This document shows, one piece after another, positions 34,537 through 43,447 of a stretch of DNA of 64,000 nucleotides. The notes under the pieces were generated by a model. The model was given only the letters and a program-made list of their open reading frames with translations. It was not told the origin of the DNA and searched no databases. Where the stretch lies: positions 1,736,001 through 1,800,000 of the forward strand of contig NZ_CP083387.1 in the NCBI RefSeq assembly GCF_020042345.1, given 5' to 3'. Each line of letters starts with the position of its first letter. Position 1 is the stretch's first letter. The stretch is from Arachidicoccus terrestris. Lineage in GTDB: Bacteria > Bacteroidota > Bacteroidia > Chitinophagales > Chitinophagaceae. The translations under genes and the position numbers were made by a program.

Positions 34537-35535
34537 TTATCCCTGCAGTGCAATAGCATTATTTTTATTGATTTTCTCCAGAATCTTGTGAGCCACTTCC
34601 ATCGCCAGATAGCCGTCAATCTCACTCACAATAACCGGTTTACCATTTTCAATTGAATTTATAAACGCAGAAAGCTCTTCTTTTATTGCATTGGTTTCTT
34701 TGATTTTGGGGTTGGCAATGGCAATGGTCTTTTTCCTGCCTTCGGCTACATCAATATCAAAACTAAAGGCTTCCTGGTCAGCCTCACCTTTCATTTTGAT
34801 GATTTCAGTCTTTTTCTCCATAAAATCGATTCCGATATAGGCATCCTTCTGGAAAAGCCGGATCTTACGCATTTTTTTCATACTGATACGGCTGGCCGTG
34901 AGATTGGCTACACAGCCGTTATTGAACTCAATGCGTACATTGGCAATATCGGGAGTGTCTGTCAAAACGCAGACCCCGCTGGCAGAAATATGTTTCACGT
35001 CACTTTTCACAAGGCTGAGGATGATATCCAGATCATGGATCATCAGATCCATGATCACACTCACTTCTGTTCCTCTGGGATTGAACTGTGCCAGGCGGTG
35101 TACCTCGATGAACATAGGATTCAGGCTGTAGTTACGGGCGGCTACAAATGCCGGATTAAACCGCTCGACATGTCCGACCTGTACCTTTACATTCGCTTCT
35201 TTGATCATCTCTATAAGCCGCTTACCTTCTTCCAGGGTATAAGCCAGGGGTTTTTCCACAAAAACGTGCTTGCCATTCTTAATGGCGAGCTCACACATTT
35301 CAAAGTGATGATCGGTTGGTGTCACGATATCCGCAATATCGATAGCTGCTATCAAGCTTTCAGGACTCTCAAACCGCTTCAGGCCATATTTATTCATTAC
35401 TTCTGCGGCCGCCTGATCACTGGGATCATAAAATCCGACCAGCTGTGCCTTTTCCAGCTCCAGCCAATTATTAATATGAAATTTACCTAAATGCCCCGCT
35501 CCAAATACACCCACTCTATACTTATACATGCTCAT
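34537..35535 (-). CDS. Gfo/Idh/MocA-family NAD(P)-dependent oxidoreductase
   Basis: A 332-residue dehydrogenase, probably acting on a sugar or nucleotide-sugar. The Rossmann motif VGVFGAGHLGKFH is at the N-terminus, the nicotinamide-side motif VEKPLAYTLEEG is at about residues 93-105, and the family's QVGHVERFNPAF is present. The family catalytic Asp/His region appears as MDLMIHDLDIILSL, matching the dehydrogenases of nucleotide-sugar pathways such as UDP-GlcNAc modifying enzymes. The start may be Met1 or Met3. It lies 30 bases before the sugar phosphotransferase gene, which supports a role in making a surface-glycan precursor. Confidence 0.85.
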   Translation of the reverse strand: MSMYKYRVGVFGAGHLGKFHINNWLELEKAQLVGFYDPSDQAAAEVMNKYGLKRFESPESLIAAIDIADIVTPTDHHFEMCELAIKNGKHVFVEKPLAYTLEEGKRLIEMIKEANVKVQVGHVERFNPAFVAARNYSLNPMFIEVHRLAQFNPRGTEVSVIMDLMIHDLDIILSLVKSDVKHISASGVCVLTDTPDIANVRIEFNNGCVANLTASRISMKKMRKIRLFQKDAYIGIDFMEKKTEIIKMKGEADQEAFSFDIDVAEGRKKTIAIANPKIKETNAIKEELSAFINSIENGKPVIVSEIDGYLAMEVAHKILEKINKNNAIALQG

Positions 35536-35601
35536 TTAAAATAAATGCGGTCGCTCCCGCTCATTGCTTTAAAATAATATTCTACCTAAACGTTCCGGCG
35601 A

Positions 35602-37128
35602 TTACTTCCTGCGCTTTCCGCCCAATCCCAGCGCTCCCATAATACTGCGGGTGATATAACCTGTAATGGTAACAGCCGCCGTTCTTGCCGCAGATTTGAC
35701 GATTGGATTACTGAAAAAACCGCCGTCATGCTCTTTCTTTTTATCTTTTGCGGGGGGCTCGGATTGTTCAGCGGCCTGGGCCAGTTTGTCTGTCAGTATC
35801 TCATAGGCGCTCTTTTCATCCACTACCGCCTCGTACTTTGCCACGAGCTTGCTGCCGGCAACTACGCCATCGATTTCTTCCGGACTCAGGATGTCCATAC
35901 GGCTTCTGGGAGAACAAAGCAGGGTATGCACCAAGGGTGTAGGAATTCCCTTTTCATTCAACATGGTTACCAGCGCCTCGCCAATGCCCATCTGGGTCAA
36001 TAATTCATCTGTTTTATAGAATTCTGTTTCAGGGAAGTTTTCTGCAGCTGTCTTAATGGCTTTTCGATCCTTGGCCGTGAATGCACGTAGTGCATGCTGT
36101 ACTTTAAGGCCCAGCTGACTCAGTATGGGCGCTGGTACATCCTGTGGATTCTGGGTACAGAAAAAGATCCCAATCCCTTTAGAACGGATAAGTTTGATCA
36201 CCGTCTCTATTTTTTCCTGCAGTGCATCTGTGGCTTCCTGAAAAAGCAGATGCGCCTCATCGATGAACAGCACCAATTTCGGCAAATCCAGGTCGCCTTC
36301 TTCGGGGCTGCTGGCATAAAGCTCATCCAGCATCTGCAACATAAAAGTAGAAAAAAGTTTAGGCCGGTCCTGCAAATCTGTTACTCTAAGAATATTGACC
36401 ATGCCCTTGCCTTCGCCGGTCTTACGCATCAGGTCCGCCACCTCAAAGCTGGGCTCATCAAAAAAAACATCCGCACCCTGCCCCTGTAGCTCAATCACTT
36501 TTCTCAGAATTGTACCCGTAGAGGCGGTGGATATCTTGCCATAAGATTTTTCAATATCATCTTTACCTTCATTACTGGCATACTGCAGTAACTTGATAAA
36601 ATCCTTTAGTCCGACCAGGGGCAGTTTCTGGTCATCCGCGTATTTGAATATAACAGCCACCAAAGAGCCCTGGGTTTCATTCAGGTCCAGGATCTTACTG
36701 AGCAGTATGGGTCCAAATTCGCTGACCGTGGCTCTGAGCCGCACGCCCTTCTCCTTACTAAGTGACAATAATTCTACAGGAAATGCCTTGGGTGTATAAT
36801 CAAGATCCAACAATTCATAGCGCCCCTTTATCTTATCATTTTCGCTCCCCGGGGCAGCGAGGCCACTCAAATCACCTTTTATATCCATCAGCATTACCGG
36901 TACGCCTGCGTCACTGAGAAATTCACTGATGGTCTGTAGCGTTTTGGTCTTACCGGTACCGGTAGCACCGGCAATAAGGCCGTGCCGGTTCATCATTTTC
37001 AGCGACAGATTAACGTCTGCCCCTTTAACAGCCTTGCCATCCAACATACCGACGCCTATTTTTACCGAAGCGCCTTTAAACTGGTAACCCTGTTGAATCG
37101 TACTTAGAAATTGATCTGCCCCTGCCAT
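35602..37128 (-). CDS. HerA-like ATPase, DUF853 family
   Basis: A 508-residue P-loop ATPase of the HerA/FtsK superfamily, DUF853 group. Walker A is GATGTGKTKTLQ at about residues 56-67, Walker B is LVLFIDEAHLLF near residue 287, and the C-terminal tail is rich in basic residues (GALGLGGKRRK). Archaeal HerA works with NurA in DNA end resection, but the bacterial DUF853 proteins have no settled function and no NurA-like gene is adjacent. It lies 42 bases after murI and 66 bases before the Gfo/Idh gene. A weak membrane-prone segment near the end (RTAAVTITGYITRSIMGALG) is unusual for a DNA translocase. Confidence 0.87.
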   Translation of the reverse strand: MAGADQFLSTIQQGYQFKGASVKIGVGMLDGKAVKGADVNLSLKMMNRHGLIAGATGTGKTKTLQTISEFLSDAGVPVMLMDIKGDLSGLAAPGSENDKIKGRYELLDLDYTPKAFPVELLSLSKEKGVRLRATVSEFGPILLSKILDLNETQGSLVAVIFKYADDQKLPLVGLKDFIKLLQYASNEGKDDIEKSYGKISTASTGTILRKVIELQGQGADVFFDEPSFEVADLMRKTGEGKGMVNILRVTDLQDRPKLFSTFMLQMLDELYASSPEEGDLDLPKLVLFIDEAHLLFQEATDALQEKIETVIKLIRSKGIGIFFCTQNPQDVPAPILSQLGLKVQHALRAFTAKDRKAIKTAAENFPETEFYKTDELLTQMGIGEALVTMLNEKGIPTPLVHTLLCSPRSRMDILSPEEIDGVVAGSKLVAKYEAVVDEKSAYEILTDKLAQAAEQSEPPAKDKKKEHDGGFFSNPIVKSAARTAAVTITGYITRSIMGALGLGGKRRK

Positions 37129-37170
37129 ATTATCTAATTTTAATCTGATTATCTTTATTGATTAGGCCCC

Positions 37171-37998
37171 TTACAGCTTGTGCACTTGTGTGGCCCCTAC
37201 TTCTGTTCCAAAAAACCGTTCAGCCTGCCGGTTAAAGGTGGTTGCCCGTTCAGTCGTATAAAAATCCATTTGTCCCTCTCTGGTAATCCGCTCGGTTAAC
37301 TCGGAATGTCGCAATAGATAATCTGCAAGGCTATCGGCCACGATCTGACCCTGCGTGATGACCTGAATATCTACCGGCATATATTCTTTTATTTTTTCCA
37401 GCAATAATGGATAATGCGTACAGGCAAGTAAAACCGTATCTATGCGAGGTTCTTTTTTAAGTAACAGATCAATATATTTCCGGACAAAATAATCCGTCCC
37501 CGGATTGTCCTGTTCCCCGTATTCCACCAGTGGAACCCAGATCGGGCAAGCCTGCTGAAACACACTTACTTCAGGGAAGAACTTCTCGATCTCGAGTAGA
37601 TAGGATTCTGATTCGACTGTGCCCTGAGTGGCTAGAATTCCTATATTGCCTCCCTCACTCATATCACCAATCACTTCGCTGGTCGGCCGGACAATACCCA
37701 GCACCCTGTTATCAGGTGCCAGACCCGGCAAATCTTTTTGCTGGATGGTGCGCAATGCCTTTGCAGAAGCTGTATTACATGCCAGAATTACCAGAGGGCA
37801 GCCTTGTTTAAAGAACCACTTAACGGCCTCAAGTGTATATTCATAGATGGTCTCAAAACTTCTGGAACCGTAAGGGGCCCTGGCATTGTCACCCAGATAG
37901 ATATAATCATAATCCGGCAGCATGGACCGTATTTGCCGTAAAATGGTCAATCCTCCATAGCCGGAGTCAAAAATACCTATTGGATGATTTGCTTGCAT
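37171..37998 (-). CDS. murI: Glutamate racemase MurI
   Basis: A 275-residue enzyme that makes D-glutamate for peptidoglycan. The N-terminal IGIFDSGYGGLTILRQI motif and YLGDNARAPYGSRS are canonical. The two catalytic cysteines are in VILACNTASAKALR and LLACTHYPLL. The first Cys abstracts and the second donates the proton, as known for this family. A full-match -7 promoter box lies 4 bases upstream of the start codon. It is the first gene of a run of six closely spaced minus-strand genes that continues to the FemAB-like gene. Confidence 0.95.
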   Translation of the reverse strand: MQANHPIGIFDSGYGGLTILRQIRSMLPDYDYIYLGDNARAPYGSRSFETIYEYTLEAVKWFFKQGCPLVILACNTASAKALRTIQQKDLPGLAPDNRVLGIVRPTSEVIGDMSEGGNIGILATQGTVESESYLLEIEKFFPEVSVFQQACPIWVPLVEYGEQDNPGTDYFVRKYIDLLLKKEPRIDTVLLACTHYPLLLEKIKEYMPVDIQVITQGQIVADSLADYLLRHSELTERITREGQMDFYTTERATTFNRQAERFFGTEVGATQVHKL

Positions 37999-38002
37999 GA
38001 CT

Positions 38003-38010
38003 CAAATTTA
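38003..38010 (-). promoter_or_regulatory. -7 promoter box abutting murI
   Basis: On the minus strand TAAATTTG is a full match to TAnnTTTG. It ends 4 bases before the murI ATG, so the transcript is predicted to be leaderless. Confidence 0.55.
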
Positions 38011-38072
38011 ATCAGAACCATGGACTTCCGAAAACAATTTATGCACATTCCGGTATAAAAGCGGCTGTTCAA

Positions 38073-40427
38073 TTATTGATTCGTACGGGCTGCCTGTTTC
38101 TTTTTACCGGACAATGTCTTGATCAGTACGGGCAGTAACACCAGATTGGTCAGGGTAGCGACTGCCAAAGTCAAAGAAGTTAACCAGCCCAGGCTTTCCG
38201 TCCCGGCAAACTCACTAAAAATAAAGATGATAAACCCGGCCACCAGTACCAGGGAGGTATAAATAATGCTGATACCGGTATGCATAATCGTTTGCTTTAA
38301 AGTAGCGTCAATATCATTATTATGCCGGGGCAATTCCTGTTTATAGTTAATTAAAAAACGGATGGTCACATCAATGGCGATCCCCAGCGCCACACTGAAA
38401 ACCAGCACGGTTGAGGGTTTAATAGAAATGCCCAGCCAGCCCATAACACCTGCCGTCACGATCAGTGGGATCACGTTAGGGATCAGGGAACAAAACAGCA
38501 TCCGGGTCGATTTAAATAAGTAGAGCATCGCCAGGGCGATCAGAATAAAAGCCCAGAAAATACTCTCCCCTAATCCTTCAACGATATAAGTAGATCCTTC
38601 CAGGAAGGTCACGGTAGATCCGGTAAAAGTGACTTTATAGTGAGCCGTGTCAAATAAGTTGTCTGCTTCGTGACGGAAGCTGTCCAGTAAAACCGGCAGC
38701 TTTTTCGTACCCACGTCCTTCATATTAACGCTGATCCTGGCTATTTGTTTATTAGAATCAATAAAGCGGCTAACCATACTACTGAGGGCATTTTTCCTGG
38801 CATCAGCATCCTTGGATTGCTTATTGATTTCCTGAATGTAACTACCCATAAACGGCACTTCAAACTGGGTCAATACCCCATAATAAGTACTGTCCCCCTC
38901 GTAGAAGGCCTGACGTGCGAATTTTAAAGCATTGACAAATGACAAAGGCTTAGCCACATCGGGTTGTGTTGCCAGATAGGCAGAGAACTGGTCAATCTTA
39001 TCAATGGTGCGCAGGTTACGAAACAGGCCGTTCTTTTTCTTGGCGTCAACGACAATTTCCAGCGGCATTACACCGTTAAAGTTGGATTCAAACCATTTAA
39101 GATCCGTATATATCTTATCGGAATGAGGCAGGTCGTCCACCACATGTGAAACGGCTTTCATGCGAAGGGTACCGATTACAGCAGCCACCAGTAAGACAAA
39201 AGTCACGCCATACACATACTTCACATGATAGAAGGCCCACTTTTCAATTTTAACCAGTACTCTGGCTAAATATTTGTTATCCAGATAGCGCATATGTACC
39301 GCTTTAGGAGCCGGCAGCATACTTAACAGCGATGGGATGAAGATCAGGGAGATTAAAAACAGAACCATAATATTGATCCCGGCTACCACCCCGAACTCTT
39401 TCAAAAGGTCACTGCTGGTGAAGGCAAATACAGCAAATCCTATGGCCGCAGCGATATTACAGAACAGGGTGACAATGCCCATCCTGCCGACCATCATAAT
39501 AATAGATTGGTATTTATTCTGTTTCTCTTTGTAAACTCCATGGTATTTATTGAGAAAGTAGATACAGTTTGGAATACCGATTACAACAATTAAAGGAGGA
39601 ATCAATGCCGTAAGCAGGGTAATTTTGTAGCCTAATAGCACCATCGTGCCTACACTGAATATGACACCCATAGCGACTACCGCAAGACTCATCAGCATAG
39701 CGCTGACGGACCTGAAAAATAACCAGAGTGTGATGGCCGAAAGCAAAAAAGACCCCAACAGAAACCAATTGAGCTCGTGAGCGATCTTATCCCCCACTGA
39801 AGTGCGGATAAAAGGCAGGCCGCTCACATGAACATCCAGCCCTGAGACCTTTTCAAAGGCTTCAATAGGTGCCATGATGCCATTAATAATATCAGTTCTT
39901 TCTTTGCTATTGATCAGTGTGTCATTGAGTGAAACCGCAATCAGATAAGCATGTTTTTGGTTATTGTAGAGTAGTCCCTGGTAAAACGGCAGATTAAGAA
40001 AACGTGCGGCATTACTATCCAACAGGGCCTGATCCTTGTATGGAGGAGAAAAAATATTCTCCGGCTGAAATTTCTGGAGACTGTCAACCTTTTTCAGATC
40101 TACCGAGCTGGGTACACTCAAAACACCAGTAACACCACGGGCCGCCTTAATACCATTTTGGAGTACAGTCACCTGATTGAAGATGTCTTTCGTAAAGAAC
40201 TTATCGGTCTTTATGCCGACAACGACTGTATTGCCGTCACGGCCGAAGGTCTTTAAAAAATGCTGGTAGTCCTGGTACTTTTGATTATCAACGGGTATAG
40301 CTTTAGAAAATTCATAGCTCATTTTGATATCCTTGGCCAGATACCCCATAATTAGGGTAGCTATGGCCAGCAAAGATAAAAGCAAAACACGCCATTTAAT
40401 GATCCACTTCCCCAGTCTATACCACAT
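38073..40427 (-). CDS. RND/MMPL-type transporter
   Basis: A 784-residue inner-membrane protein of the resistance-nodulation-division superfamily, MMPL/patched-like group. The two-fold repeat is clear: one helix near residue 15, a periplasmic domain, five helices at about 220-375, then a helix near 405, a second periplasmic domain, and five helices at about 620-770. Conserved charged segments in the core are SVALGIAIDVTIRFLINYKQ and IPPLIVVIGIPNCIYFLNKYH. Relatives export lipids, sterols or hopanoids. No membrane-fusion or outer-membrane channel gene is adjacent, so it is not a classical tripartite drug pump. It lies 74 bases before murI, on the same strand, but murI has its own promoter box. 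Confidence 0.88.
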   Translation of the reverse strand: MWYRLGKWIIKWRVLLLSLLAIATLIMGYLAKDIKMSYEFSKAIPVDNQKYQDYQHFLKTFGRDGNTVVVGIKTDKFFTKDIFNQVTVLQNGIKAARGVTGVLSVPSSVDLKKVDSLQKFQPENIFSPPYKDQALLDSNAARFLNLPFYQGLLYNNQKHAYLIAVSLNDTLINSKERTDIINGIMAPIEAFEKVSGLDVHVSGLPFIRTSVGDKIAHELNWFLLGSFLLSAITLWLFFRSVSAMLMSLAVVAMGVIFSVGTMVLLGYKITLLTALIPPLIVVIGIPNCIYFLNKYHGVYKEKQNKYQSIIMMVGRMGIVTLFCNIAAAIGFAVFAFTSSDLLKEFGVVAGINIMVLFLISLIFIPSLLSMLPAPKAVHMRYLDNKYLARVLVKIEKWAFYHVKYVYGVTFVLLVAAVIGTLRMKAVSHVVDDLPHSDKIYTDLKWFESNFNGVMPLEIVVDAKKKNGLFRNLRTIDKIDQFSAYLATQPDVAKPLSFVNALKFARQAFYEGDSTYYGVLTQFEVPFMGSYIQEINKQSKDADARKNALSSMVSRFIDSNKQIARISVNMKDVGTKKLPVLLDSFRHEADNLFDTAHYKVTFTGSTVTFLEGSTYIVEGLGESIFWAFILIALAMLYLFKSTRMLFCSLIPNVIPLIVTAGVMGWLGISIKPSTVLVFSVALGIAIDVTIRFLINYKQELPRHNNDIDATLKQTIMHTGISIIYTSLVLVAGFIIFIFSEFAGTESLGWLTSLTLAVATLTNLVLLPVLIKTLSGKKKQAARTNQ

Positions 40428-40540
40428 AGTATAATAATTAAAGTCAAGAATGTTGGCCAGCCCACTGCCGTTACAGCCGGCGGGTGTAAAGTTCGCTAAG
40501 AAATGGGAAAATCAGGCCATTTTGCAGCAGCAATTATCGC

Positions 40541-41248
40541 TTATCGCTTAAAATATTTTTTCAACTTGCCATTAATGTAATAAAGCAGGTCTACCTGCCG
40601 CGTATGATTACGCAACCATTTATAAGAAGGCCGGTATTTGTTCATGAACTGTTGCAAGCTATCTCCCTTCAGACCGGTATAGCTATGTACAATGATCGGG
40701 TTAAACCGAAAATCCACGTACTTTTCTTCTTCAACCTCCTGAAACAGTCTTAGTGCCCTTTTTTTATTCTGCTGACGGTGGCTAAATATGCGCTCCAGAC
40801 TAATGCCGATCCCTGCTCCCGTGTTGGCATTATCGAATAAGGGTTTGGCATAGCCAATGGCCTGCTCAAAATAGCGAATCCTGTCCACACTATCTGCCTG
40901 GTAGTCCTCATAGCTATAGGAAGATACCGTAACACTCTCCAGTTCGTGCGTTTTAGGTACCATTGTAATATGAAGTGTGTCACTAAGGATAGTGCCCTTA
41001 AGCGCAATTTTCTGGCTAAAATAGCCGACTCTCAATAGTGTCAGCGTATCCCCTTCGTGGGCCTTGATTACAAAAAGGCCATGGATGTTCGTATAATCGC
41101 TTGTATCCTCATTACCTGTGGATACGTGTACGTCCTGAATCGGAAGCTCCGTGATACTGTCCTTCACATACCCATAAAAATAGGTGTCCTGTCCCCGGAC
41201 AGTTACCGACAGCAGACAAACAGATATTATCAGTAGTAACCTATACAT
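40541..41248 (-). CDS. Carboxypeptidase-regulatory-like domain protein
   Basis: A 235-residue exported protein. A signal peptide ends near VRGQ (residue 20), followed by a CarboxypepD_reg-like beta domain at about residues 22-100, with FYGYVKDSITELPIQDVHV and GDTLTLLRVGYFSQKI. The remaining part, including VTVSSYSYEDYQ and a basic C-terminus, has no clear match. Such beta-sandwich domains occur in the N-terminal part of SusC/TonB transporters and also as stand-alone surface proteins in Bacteroidota. The protein is predicted periplasmic or surface-attached. It lies downstream of the ompA terminator, so it is a separate unit. Confidence 0.75.
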   Translation of the reverse strand: MYRLLLIISVCLLSVTVRGQDTYFYGYVKDSITELPIQDVHVSTGNEDTSDYTNIHGLFVIKAHEGDTLTLLRVGYFSQKIALKGTILSDTLHITMVPKTHELESVTVSSYSYEDYQADSVDRIRYFEQAIGYAKPLFDNANTGAGIGISLERIFSHRQQNKKRALRLFQEVEEEKYVDFRFNPIIVHSYTGLKGDSLQQFMNKYRPSYKWLRNHTRQVDLLYYINGKLKKYFKR

Positions 41249-41322
41249 AGAAGCGCTTTAATCAAGCCTAAAATTACGCAATCCCTGTCAAAACAGATAA
41301 TAAGGGTGTCATAAGGTTTGTG

Positions 41323-41356
41323 CAAAAAAAAGAGCCACTCATTGCTGAGTGACTCT
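41323..41356 (-). terminator. Terminator of the OmpA gene
   Basis: An imperfect 11-bp hairpin, AGAGCCACTCA at 41331-41341 and TGAGTGACTCT at 41346-41356, with a 4-base loop. On the minus strand it is followed by a run of eight T residues. It lies 30 bases after the OmpA stop codon. Confidence 0.85.
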
Positions 41357-41386
41357 CTTTGTATTTTCAATTAAATAGCGGAGCTA

Positions 41387-43096
41387 TTATTTTTGAAGAT
41401 TTGGGTGTGGAGCAGGTACTGTGCTAGGACCTGACTCAGTAGTAGGCTGAAGATCTACTGTATTTGCATCACCATCGTAACCGTAAGTGAAGATGATACG
41501 ACCTTCAGAGATACCTTGCTGTTCGATCAGGAAGTTCTTAACAGCATTTACTCTATCCCAGCTTAACTGTTGAGCACGTTTGTTAGAAGCACCGTAACCA
41601 ACAATTTTCACTTTACAATTAGGATTAGAATTCAACTGAGCAGCTGCAGAAGTCAATGCTGATTGAGCAGCGTCATCCAATTTAATGCTAGAACCACTGA
41701 AGTTAACACTTGGTAAGCTTGTGATTGCACATTCAGCCTGAGCTGGCATGCTAGCTAATTTATCACGAAGCTCTTGGCAACAAGCTGGTTCTGGTTCAGT
41801 ACCAACACCGTCAGCATCAACAGGGAACCAAGACTGAGGAGTCAGCACTTGTTTGTCTCTGCAATCAGGTACACCGTCACCATCTGTATCCAGTGAACGA
41901 CCATGTGTATCTACAGCGCAACCAGCTGGAGTGTTAGGCTCCTGGTCAAACTGATCAGTAACACCATCGCCATCAGCATCAGGTAATACATCACGAGTCG
42001 CTAACTTGTTGTAAGCATAGTTGTTTGGATTAACCCACCACAATGGTTCGATTCTCTTATCGCTGTTACCCAGGTTGAAGTTGAAACGAACTTGAGTAGA
42101 GCTTAAAGTAGTGTTACGACCTTGTTTTTGTAAAACCAAACCTGCTAACACATCAGAGTTGTTGAAGAACATAGTGAACTTCTGCTCGATACCGATATTG
42201 AATCTTGGAGAAACTTTGAAAGCTACACCCAGACCGGCATCTAAACCGTGACGGTTGATGGTTTTTTCTGATCCAACAGCGTCATCACGTGTTCCGTTTC
42301 TTTCAACGCCTGCTGTTTCATACTGTCTGTTCATGTCATCTTTACCCTTAACATCCAGGATACCGTTAGACTGATCTTTGCTTAATTGATCTTTTGCGTA
42401 ATCCTTGATATCTTTTCTGGAACCACCTGGTAAGCTAGACCAATCATAAATACTTCCATCTTTTTGGAAAGCATTGATTGCTACGTTAGCCATGTTAAAG
42501 CTATAACCTACTAAAGCATAAAAGCTTGTTTTAGGATTACCGCGATAGTGACTAAGAGAGTTCAGATCAGCGATCAGGTCTAAGGAAGCCTGCTGGATAA
42601 AGGTCTTATAGTTTGCTAAGTAGTTGTTGTTACTTTTACCATAAGCCGCAATGATCTTAGAATTCTTAGTGTCAGATGCATTTCTTGTTCTGTAATCCAG
42701 ACCAAAGTTGTTAGACGCACCATAACCTAATCTTACAGAGAAAGTGTGACCCAGCGCTTTTCTCAAAGAAATGCTTGCTCCATAACCAAAACGAGGATCG
42801 ATTGGCGAGAACAGGAAAGAGGGTCCGAGACCAATACCCAGCTCCATCATGTTACGAGGTTTAGCAGGATAAGGGTTTGTGTGGTTTAAGAAACCGTTCT
42901 GCTGATCTTCTTTGGTAACGCGCACTTTGTTAGTGCCATCGTAGATCCATGAATCGTCAGCATTGGTGCCGGCAGAGATGCTGGTACCCTGAGTGCTCAC
43001 AGACTCGCTAGTAGTTGTACTGGTGTCTTGAGCAAAAGCTGCTGTCGAGATAAGGCCTAAAAGACCTAACATCATCGTGTACTTTTTGCTTGCCAT
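41387..43096 (-). CDS. OmpA-family outer membrane protein with calcium-type repeats
   Basis: A 569-residue outer-membrane protein. The signal peptide ends AAFAQ (residue 23). Residues about 75-360 form a beta-barrel with aromatic-rich strands. Thrombospondin-type-3-like repeats follow at about 370-405 (DADGDGVTDQFDQEPNTPAG and DTDGDGVPDCRD). The C-terminal OmpA-like domain is about residues 450-550. In that domain the usual HTD motif that carries the peptidoglycan-binding Asp is replaced by VGYGASNKRAQQLSWDR, with the Arg kept. Codon use is more biased toward GCT, GGT and CGT than its neighbours, which with the consensus promoter and strong terminator suggests high expression. It probably tethers or stabilises the envelope. 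Confidence 0.92.
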   Translation of the reverse strand: MASKKYTMMLGLLGLISTAAFAQDTSTTTSESVSTQGTSISAGTNADDSWIYDGTNKVRVTKEDQQNGFLNHTNPYPAKPRNMMELGIGLGPSFLFSPIDPRFGYGASISLRKALGHTFSVRLGYGASNNFGLDYRTRNASDTKNSKIIAAYGKSNNNYLANYKTFIQQASLDLIADLNSLSHYRGNPKTSFYALVGYSFNMANVAINAFQKDGSIYDWSSLPGGSRKDIKDYAKDQLSKDQSNGILDVKGKDDMNRQYETAGVERNGTRDDAVGSEKTINRHGLDAGLGVAFKVSPRFNIGIEQKFTMFFNNSDVLAGLVLQKQGRNTTLSSTQVRFNFNLGNSDKRIEPLWWVNPNNYAYNKLATRDVLPDADGDGVTDQFDQEPNTPAGCAVDTHGRSLDTDGDGVPDCRDKQVLTPQSWFPVDADGVGTEPEPACCQELRDKLASMPAQAECAITSLPSVNFSGSSIKLDDAAQSALTSAAAQLNSNPNCKVKIVGYGASNKRAQQLSWDRVNAVKNFLIEQQGISEGRIIFTYGYDGDANTVDLQPTTESGPSTVPAPHPNLQK

Positions 43097-43447
43097 AAAT
43101 TGAGATTTAATTTTTTATTTAATGCTTCCAATGAATATTCGAGAGCAAAAATAGTAATAGTAATTGAAATAGCAAATATTTATTACATTTAATTATCTAA
43201 TTGTTTACTAAATATAAGTAAATTCCACCTTCAAAGACCGTTTATATTTTATACGAATTTCATTCTTATCCATATTTACATATATCGTGCCAAACCAAAC
43301 CACTCAACACTATAAATTAAAATTATTAGTTATCTGGTTATAGCTGATATAAAACGTTGAATAGACTATCTTGCTAATGAAAAGTTTATTTTTCCCTTTA
43401 AATTTTATAATATTACCTTAGCAAGCCTATTTGACAGGTAACTATTA
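43097..43447. other. Divergent intergenic region between ompA and the prenyl synthase
   Basis: About 350 AT-rich bases. The left part holds the ompA promoter (43146-43176). Toward the right the polyprenyl synthase gene starts with GTG; a stop codon in its frame at 43439-43441 leaves little room for a longer start. No RNA gene or repeat is seen. Confidence 0.5.
43146..43176 (-). promoter_or_regulatory. Consensus Bacteroidota promoter of ompA
   Basis: On the minus strand TTTG (43173-43176) is followed by exactly 19 bases and then TATTTTTG (43146-43153), a full match to the TTTG-N19-TAnnTTTG pattern of the Bacteroidota sigma-ABfr promoter. The box lies 49 bases before the ATG. It is the best promoter in the window. 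Confidence 0.8.
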
